From positions 1-64,000 of the forward strand of contig CALAHF010000017.1 in the NCBI GenBank assembly GCA_937891465.1: 64,000 nt of DNA, written 5' to 3'. The translations under genes and the position numbers were made by a program. Shown in pieces: positions 59,231 to 64,000 of the stretch. The notes below the pieces were generated by a model that worked only from the letters and a program-made list of their open reading frames with translations, ran no database searches and had not been told where the DNA came from. This DNA is from an uncultured Verrucomicrobiales bacterium (GTDB lineage: Bacteria > Verrucomicrobiota > Verrucomicrobiia > Verrucomicrobiales > DEV007). The first letter of the stretch is position 1; every line of letters begins with the position of its first letter.

Positions 59231-60913
59231 TCAACTACGCTGACGCTGGCGAATATCGATGAGATCTTTCATCACGTGATTGATCTGGCCGCTCCATTCG
59301 GCTGTGCCAAATGCATCGTGAAGCGTCCGGTAAATCGCATACAACTCGGCGTAAACGGCCTGATTTTCAGGAATCGGTTCGTAAATCCGCTCGCGCATTT
59401 TGCAGCAGGCTGACTGAGCTTCTTCGATCGTAATTTTACCACTGGTCGACGCTCCGAAAATCGCAGACCCGAGCGCACAGGTCTGATCACTCGCCGCGAC
59501 TTTAAGCGGTTTGCCAATCACATCGGCGTAAATCTGCATCAAGGTTGCGTTCTTCACCGCTAGTCCGCCGGTATTCACGACTTCGTCAACGCGGACACCA
59601 TATTCTTCCATCCGCTTGATGATCGTCAGCGCACCAAAGGCAGTTGCTTCGATCAACGCCCGATAAATTTCGTGCGCCTTGGTGTGAAGGGTCTGTCCTA
59701 TAATCATTCCGGAAAGGCGGACATCGGTCAAAATGGTGCGGTTCCCATTATTCCAATCCAATGCCATGAGGCCGGTCGCGCCAGGCTTCTGACCCGACAT
59801 CTCTTTTTCCATGTTGATGAATTTTTCATCGATCGAAGCGCCGTAGCTGTCGGGAACAAGATTGTGAACAAACCATAGAAAAATATCACCTACGGCACTT
59901 TGTCCGGCTTCGATTCCGAAATGTCCGGGCAAAACCGAGCCATCGACAATTCCACAAACCCCCGGCACATCAGCGAGCGCTTTGTCGCTCGGTGAAACGG
60001 TGATGTCGCAGGTGCTGGTTCCGAGAATTTTTGTCAGCGTTCCTTCTTTCACACCTGAACCAACGGCACCCATGTGGGCGTCGAATGCTCCGACAGCGAC
60101 CGCAGTGCCTTCAACAAGCCCGAGCTTTTCCGCCCATTCAGCAGTGAGTTCACCCGCCTTCACATCGGATGAAACCGCTTTATCATAGAGACGTCCTCGT
60201 AATTCAGCGAGCGCCGGATCCAGTACAGTGAGGAATTCCTCGTCTGGCAAGCCGCCCCACTCGTTGCTGAACATTGCCTTGTGTCCTGCTGCGCAAATGC
60301 CACGTGCCATTTCTGCGGGGTTCGTGGCTCCAGTCAAAACAGCCGGAAGCCAATCACAATGCTCAACCCAGGAATGAGCCGCTTCGAAAACCGCTGGATC
60401 GACATTTTTACAGCGCCAAATTTTGCTCCACCACCATTCGGATGAGTAAGTGCCACCGCACTTCGCCAGGTAATTCGGCCGCATCTCAGACGCGATCTCT
60501 GTGATTTTCGCCGCTTCAGCGTGACCGGTGTGATCTTTCCACAGCCAAACGAAAGCATTCAGATTATCAGAGAATTCAGGAGTCAGGGCGAGCGGTGTTC
60601 CCTCAGCATTGACCGGGATTGGCGTAGAACCGGTGGTGTCGACGCCGATTCCGAGAACATCCGCGGGATCAAAATCAGGGCGAGCCTCTTTTGCCTGAGC
60701 AATCACGCCCGTGATGATCGTCGTCATTCCATCGAGGTAATCCTGCGGATTTTGACGGGCTACATTGGGATCCGCAGGATCGGTAAGAATACCCAGCTCT
60801 CCTGAAGGGTATGGGAAAACGACAGATCCAAGTTCCTCGCCTGAATCGAGATCAACGAGGAGTGAACGGCAGGAATTTGTCCCATAATCGAGACCAATGG
60901 CATAACGACTCAT
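59231..60913 (-). CDS. araB: Ribulokinase (FGGY family)
   Basis: The 560-residue FGGY kinase phosphorylates ribulose, usually L-ribulose of the arabinose pathway. Motifs include the N-terminal YAIGLDYGTNSCRSLL, GIGVDTTGSTPIPV, the ribulokinase-typical LWKDHTGHAEAAKI and GTYSSEWWWSKIW, and GAFDAHMGAVGSGV with the catalytic Asp. VNTGGLAVKNATLMQIYADV follows near the end. ATG 60913 is the start expected from the family; the longer frame is not needed. No araA or araD is in the window. The small zinc-ribbon gene follows. A long intergenic region lies upstream. Confidence 0.93.
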   Translation of the reverse strand: MSRYAIGLDYGTNSCRSLLVDLDSGEELGSVVFPYPSGELGILTDPADPNVARQNPQDYLDGMTTIITGVIAQAKEARPDFDPADVLGIGVDTTGSTPIPVNAEGTPLALTPEFSDNLNAFVWLWKDHTGHAEAAKITEIASEMRPNYLAKCGGTYSSEWWWSKIWRCKNVDPAVFEAAHSWVEHCDWLPAVLTGATNPAEMARGICAAGHKAMFSNEWGGLPDEEFLTVLDPALAELRGRLYDKAVSSDVKAGELTAEWAEKLGLVEGTAVAVGAFDAHMGAVGSGVKEGTLTKILGTSTCDITVSPSDKALADVPGVCGIVDGSVLPGHFGIEAGQSAVGDIFLWFVHNLVPDSYGASIDEKFINMEKEMSGQKPGATGLMALDWNNGNRTILTDVRLSGMIIGQTLHTKAHEIYRALIEATAFGALTIIKRMEEYGVRVDEVVNTGGLAVKNATLMQIYADVIGKPLKVAASDQTCALGSAIFGASTSGKITIEEAQSACCKMRERIYEPIPENQAVYAELYAIYRTLHDAFGTAEWSGQINHVMKDLIDIRQRQRS

Positions 60914-61118
60914 GGCGGAGGGTATAGGCGATAATTTGGAATTTTGCAATCTCACGCAGTCAGTTCTGACCTCTTTCTGCCTGAATAAAAACAGCCGTAT
61001 TAATTTTTTTAAGAAAATGTGTCCGGTTTTATCCAGAAAAAACGCATTACCTAGTGAACCCCTTATCAGCTTGGTAAAATGGATTAAGTAAAAACAATTT
61101 CGTCGGAGAGGAACTCAA

Positions 61119-61217
61119 ATGGGTCGTTTTCATACAGAAAAAGAACCACGGCGTCTAAAAGGTCGGGCGGTCAACATCGTTGTCCGCCCGATTCTTTTAG
61201 CTTTTGAAACCAACTAA
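61119..61217 (+). ncRNA. Possible small RNA or leader peptide ending in a terminator hairpin
   Basis: An open frame of 32 codons (MGRFHTEKEPRRLKGRAVNI then 12 more residues) starts at ATG 61119, with GGAGAGGAA about seven bases upstream. A hairpin TCGGGCGG/CCGCCCGA (61163-61191, with CAAC/GTTG extending it inside), followed by TTCTTTTAG, overlaps the codons for its second half. Termination would occur before the stop codon, so it may be a short RNA, or a leader peptide with attenuation, rather than a simple gene. Confidence 0.4.
61163..61198 (+). terminator. Intrinsic terminator-like hairpin
   Basis: TCGGGCGG (61163-61170) pairs with CCGCCCGA (61184-61191); inside, CAAC pairs with GTTG around ATC with one T-T mismatch. 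TTCTTTT follows. No gene of usual size precedes it on the + strand. Confidence 0.7.
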
Positions 61218-61273
61218 ACTTCACTATCCTTAAAAAAACGACTGAATCACACTCTGTCAGCCCGCCTCCAAAA

Positions 61274-61560
61274 ATGGATGCAGCAACTATTTTACCCGAG
61301 CTCTACGCAGAACTACGCAGAACTACGCAGAACTACGAAGACTGGCGAAGAGTCGAATGGCAAATGAGCAACCGCAGACGATTGGCACGACAGCACTGGT
61401 GCATGAAGCTTATCTTCGCCTACTGAAGCCGGAGGACGAAACTCAATTTGAGTGGCAAAACCATCGCTAGTTTTTTGGCGCGGCGGCAGAAGCGATGCGA
61501 CGAATCATGGTCGATCGGGCTCGTGCCAGAAATGCGATGAAACGGGGCCGGGACTACGAA
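61274..61560 (+). pseudogene. ECF-type RNA polymerase sigma factor relic
   Basis: ATG 61274 begins MDAATILPELYAEL; after a 10-bp tandem expansion the second frame continues ELRRLAKSRMANEQPQTIGT, TALVHEAYLRLLKPED, then TAG at 61468-61470, FFGAAAEAMRRIMVDRARAR. This is the planctomycete/verrucomicrobial ECF pattern (ALVHEAYLRL...FFAAAAEAMRRILVDRAR). Two extra 10-bp copies (+20 bases) shift the frame, the TAG replaces a Tyr codon of the family consensus, and region 4 is missing. It is certainly inactive. In relatives such sigma factors sit beside serine/threonine kinases, as the next feature shows. Confidence 0.8.
61301..61340. repeat. 10-bp tandem repeat in the sigma-factor relic
   Basis: Four copies of a 10-bp unit: CTCTACGCAG, AACTACGCAG, AACTACGCAG, AACTACGAAG. 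Only the first and last are needed for the protein; the two middle ones look like an expansion of 20 bases. Confidence 0.88.
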
Positions 61561-61622
61561 ATGGCGAATTATTGGCCCGCGTCACCAAGCTGGTCGATAC
61601 AAATCGCGGCGAAACAAAGTTC

Positions 61623-62534
61623 ATGCCAGAGGCCGGAGCCATACAGGACGCTCAAGTTATCGAAGCCCTGCGAGACGCTGTCTCGGAAGTGAATAAAAAC
61701 CGGAATTATTCAAACGCAGAGAACGAAATCCCTTCGGCGAAATGGACTCCGCCGAAGCCGGAAGAAATCGATAAACTCATGCCTGCCTATCACGTCACCG
61801 AACTGGCAGGCCACGGAGGTATGGGATCGGTCTATCGAGAGACGCAGATTAGTTTGGAGCGAATGGTCGCAATCAAAATCCTCCCGCCGGAATACGGCGA
61901 CGACCCCGCGCTTGCCGCCCGATTTCGAAGGGAAGCCCTGTCGATGGCAAAATTAGATCACCCGAATATTGTCACGATTCATGATTTTGGGAGCGTCCAG
62001 CAATCCGAAACACAAAAACTGTTTTTTATCGTGATGAAATTCGTCGCGGGAGCCGATTTACAACGATTGATTTCGAGTGGGCAGATGGGCGAAAAAGCGG
62101 CTCTCGGCATTGTCGGGCAAATTTGCGATGCCCTTCAATATGCCCATACGCGAGGATTTGTTCATCGCGACATCAAACCTGCGAACATTTTTGTTTCGGC
62201 AGAAGGCACTGTAAAAGTCGGTGATTTCGGTCTGGCGAAGCTTTGTGACGTGAGCGAAGCCGAAGACATCACCGTCTTCGAGCAGTCTGGTCTTTACCTG
62301 GGAACCCCGCACTACATGGCCCCGGAAAGCCTCAAATCAACGAGTGAAGTCGACCATCGAGCCGACATTTACAGCCTGGGAGTCAGGTTTTACCAAATGC
62401 CCACCGGGTCGGTTCCTAAAGGGATTTTTAAACGTCCCTCAGAAAAAGTCGGCGTTGATGCCCGGCTGGATGAAATCGTGATCATCATTATTTGCCGCAT
62501 CATTCTGGCCGGAATAGTGGCGGCCATTTTATGA
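61623..62534 (+). CDS. Serine/threonine protein kinase, truncated C-lobe with hydrophobic tail
   Basis: The 303-residue protein has a kinase domain with LAGHGGMGSVYRETQISLER (Gly loop), the Lys in MVAIKILPPEYG, the catalytic loop FVHRDIKPANIF, the DFG in KVGDFGLAKL, and HYMAPESLKS. The C-lobe stops after SLGVRFYQMPTGSVPKGIF and DARLDEIV, without the last helices, and is joined to a hydrophobic tail (IIIICRIILAGIVAAIL). Relatives are longer with sensor domains, so a deletion is likely; whether the protein still works is unknown. Start ATG 61623 is chosen; the open frame begins upstream in the sigma relic. It partners the dead ECF factor. Confidence 0.65.
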   Translation: MPEAGAIQDAQVIEALRDAVSEVNKNRNYSNAENEIPSAKWTPPKPEEIDKLMPAYHVTELAGHGGMGSVYRETQISLERMVAIKILPPEYGDDPALAARFRREALSMAKLDHPNIVTIHDFGSVQQSETQKLFFIVMKFVAGADLQRLISSGQMGEKAALGIVGQICDALQYAHTRGFVHRDIKPANIFVSAEGTVKVGDFGLAKLCDVSEAEDITVFEQSGLYLGTPHYMAPESLKSTSEVDHRADIYSLGVRFYQMPTGSVPKGIFKRPSEKVGVDARLDEIVIIIICRIILAGIVAAIL

Positions 62535-62606
62535 TGAGTGCTTTTCGTAGCTCAAACGTGTGCATTGCATTTTTGCCACAAAATACCGAAAGTGTTACAC
62601 GAACTA

Positions 62607-63914
62607 ATGAGAACTCCCCGCATTTCCCGCAGAACCCTGCTTCGTGGAATTGGCGCATCACTCGCGCTGCCCTCGCTCGAAATCATGGGTGCTCAGTCAG
62701 CCGCTGCTGGTGGGAAAGCTCCGCAGCGCCTCATTTCCGTTTTTCACCCGAACGGTGTTTTTCCGAAAGCTTGGGATGTGAAAGGGCTGGGAGCAGGTCA
62801 TGAGCTTTCACCGATTCTCTCGCCGCTCCAATCGCTGATAGGAGATTTTTCAATAGTCCAAGGGCTTGATAACAAAGGAAAAGGCCACGTTCAGCTGACG
62901 GGTTCATTCCTAACGGGATGTTCGATTACCGATAAGAAAAACGGAATTTCGCTCGATCAGCAGCTCGCTCAGAAAGTGGGCCACAACACGATTTTACCTT
63001 CGCTCGAACTTGGCACTGAGCCTCCGCGTCAAGGCAGCGCCAGTGGCGAACCGATCGCCTATGCGAACACGGTTTCGTGGAGCAGTGAGACCACCCGGGT
63101 TTCTCCTGAAATCAATCCACAGGTCGCTTTTGACCGGTTGTTCCGCAGCCATTCGGGCCCCGAAGCTCGCCGGGCTGCGCTGAATCGGAAGAGTGTCATC
63201 GATCTCGTTCTCGAAGATGCAAAATCACTTCGCAGCAAAGCGAGCAAGCCGGATCAGGCCAAGTTGGATGAATATCTCGATTCCGTCCGCGCCGTCGAAG
63301 TTCGCGTCGATAAAACGCTGAATCCTCCAGAGCGCGATTGGACTCCGCCAACAAAGCCGGATGCACTCGAACGCCCGGCCCCCGGAATTCCACGCGACCG
63401 CGAGGCCCACCTGAAAATGATGATTGATCTCATGGTGCTTTCGCTGTGGACGGATACGACACGGGTCGCGACGCTGATGACTGCCCACGGATTTTCCCGC
63501 CAGAACTTCAGCTTTCTCGATGGCGTAAACAGCGATCACCACGGCATGTCTCACCACAAGAACAAGGCGGACGCCGTTGCCGAATACACCACCGTCAGCC
63601 GCTGGTATGTCAGCCAGTATGCGTATTTGCTCGAAAGTCTCAAAGCGATCGATGAAGGCGAAAATTCACTGCTTGGCAATTCGATCGTCATGTACGGTTC
63701 AGGAATGAAAGACGGAAACGGTCACGTGAAAACGGATCTTCCACTTCTCGTCGCCGGTCAAGGTGGTGGAGCTTTCAAACAAGGCCAGCTTCTGAAGAAT
63801 CCAGCAGGAACGCCTCACGCAAATTTACTTCTGACGATTGGTCAGGGACTTGGACTCGAAACTGAAGTCTTTAACGGCGCCAGCACCGGCGTGGTTGATG
63901 GACTGCTTGCCTAG
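62607..63914 (+). CDS. Tat-exported DUF1552 protein
   Basis: The 435-residue protein begins MRTPRISRRTLLRGIGASLA, a twin-arginine signal, and follows the DUF1552 pattern: RLISVFHPNGVFPKAWDV, LSPILSPLQSLIGDFSIVQG, GHVQLTGSFLTG, RAALNRKSVIDLVLEDAKSL and NSIVMYGSGMKDGNGHVKTD. It resembles the DUF1501/DUF1552 family paired with cytochrome-type DUF1587/1592 proteins in planctomycete-type bacteria; no partner is in the window. Function is unknown; a calcium- or metal-dependent hydrolase-like fold is suspected for the family. ATG 62607 is preferred over TTG 62538 because the Arg-Arg pair follows it closely. Confidence 0.88.
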   Translation: MRTPRISRRTLLRGIGASLALPSLEIMGAQSAAAGGKAPQRLISVFHPNGVFPKAWDVKGLGAGHELSPILSPLQSLIGDFSIVQGLDNKGKGHVQLTGSFLTGCSITDKKNGISLDQQLAQKVGHNTILPSLELGTEPPRQGSASGEPIAYANTVSWSSETTRVSPEINPQVAFDRLFRSHSGPEARRAALNRKSVIDLVLEDAKSLRSKASKPDQAKLDEYLDSVRAVEVRVDKTLNPPERDWTPPTKPDALERPAPGIPRDREAHLKMMIDLMVLSLWTDTTRVATLMTAHGFSRQNFSFLDGVNSDHHGMSHHKNKADAVAEYTTVSRWYVSQYAYLLESLKAIDEGENSLLGNSIVMYGSGMKDGNGHVKTDLPLLVAGQGGGAFKQGQLLKNPAGTPHANLLLTIGQGLGLETEVFNGASTGVVDGLLA

Positions 63915-63918
63915 TCAA

Positions 63919-64000
63919 TTAATCCCCGCCGTCCAACGCGATCGGGCCACGATTGGGTTTCATCTCGATCACCTTGTTTCGGCCGGCCCGCACCGTGTCA
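63919..64000 (-). CDS. C-terminal tail of a gene running in from the right
   Basis: Read leftward, the frame VRAGRNKVIEMKPNRGPIAL then DGGD ends in TAA at 63919-63921. It is open across the whole 80 bases and lies convergent to the DUF1552 gene, so it is probably a real C-terminus. The piece is too short to identify. Confidence 0.5.
   Translation of the reverse strand, partial: DTVRAGRNKVIEMKPNRGPIALDGGD

Larger units (their letters stand above)
60914..61273. other. Intergenic region with an orphan transcription unit
   Basis: Between araB and the sigma-factor relic are 360 bases without a standard gene. They hold a possible 32-residue open frame with a good ribosome-binding site and a strong hairpin with T-tract overlapping its end (see 61119-61217). 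No palindrome copy was seen. Confidence 0.5.

Noticed and set aside
24030..61470. A recoded genetic code with TAG or TGA as sense codons
   Set aside because: TAG and TGA end many intact genes here (rplM, metalloprotease-sulfatase pair, DUF1552), so the in-frame stops in the relics are better explained by decay, error or local recoding.
1..64000. CRISPR array
   Set aside because: The dispersed palindromes recur at distant sites, not as evenly spaced repeats with spacers; no cas gene is seen.

Overview
The window reads as a chromosomal segment of a Gram-negative member of the Verrucomicrobiota (inference from content, not a database result). Pointers are a DUF1552 protein with a twin-arginine signal, a DUF1080 protein, a planctomycete-type cytochrome domain fused to a formylglycine-generating-enzyme-like domain, an FGly-type sulfatase, two Gfo/Idh/MocA oxidoreductases, a SUMF/FG-GAP/BNR-rich secretome, a sigma-factor/kinase remnant of the planctomycete-verrucomicrobial type, lipid A synthesis (lpxB) and an autotransporter relic. 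Housekeeping genes are scattered among secreted and hypothetical genes: rplM-rpsI, acpS, lpxB, dcd, parE, metG, ilvD, araB, tatA x2, tRNA-Val and tRNA-Ala.

Layout. 1-1080 is a decayed accessory zone: an IS3-type transposase start carrying an 8-bp tandem repeat, a YdcF/DUF218 fragment and a tRNA-like structure, ending at tRNA-Val. 1.2-5.3 kb: secreted TIM-barrel protein, a coupled sulfatase-metalloprotease pair and a membrane coiled-coil protein. 5.3-8.7 kb: rplM-rpsI operon, a flavoprotein, acpS and a zinc-ribbon membrane protein. 8.8-11 kb: ankyrin lipoprotein, DUF4375 protein, tRNA-Ala. 11-19.6 kb is a long leftward block: GntR regulator, FG-GAP/sialidase-like secreted protein, DASS anion transporter, Gfo/Idh dehydrogenase, lpxB, M28 peptidase. 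19.9-27.3 kb: Q/P-rich membrane protein, dcd, parE, a broken autotransporter, a family 2 glycosyltransferase and a small basic gene with an in-frame amber codon. 27.4-34.4 kb: SDR dehydrogenase, VOC protein, discoidin-type secreted protein, hybrid histidine kinase. 34.6-45.9 kb: cytochrome-FGE protein, TPR protein, SWIM protein, DUF1080 protein, Nramp-like transporter, nagA-like deacetylase, thioredoxin-fold protein, EEP phosphatase, tandem tatA, L,D-transpeptidase. 46-53 kb: a frameshifted serine hydrolase with EF-hands, Gfo/Idh, FIST protein, PDZ/HEAT protein, 3-methyladenine glycosylase. 53-61 kb: metG, C26 hydrolase, ilvD, a broken DUF3142 gene, cNMP-binding protein, araB. 61-62.5 kb: decayed ECF sigma factor and truncated kinase. 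The end holds a DUF1552 protein and the tail of one more gene.

The most striking feature runs through the whole window. A family of short imperfect palindromes (half-site about CGAATCAATAGGGT, its complement about 13-15 bases away) recurs at a dozen intergenic sites, in tandem and inverted arrangements, and reaches into gene ends. Copies supply the GTG start codons of lpxB and the Nramp-like gene (25 identical bases including the start), an alternative GTG of metG, and the stop codons of two other genes. No transposase that could move it is visible here. I regard this as the best candidate for an undescribed system.

Several genes are broken at homopolymers or by in-frame stops (autotransporter, serine hydrolase, DUF3142 protein, sigma factor, small basic gene). 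Sequencing error, pseudogene decay and phase variation or recoding cannot be told apart from the sequence alone.
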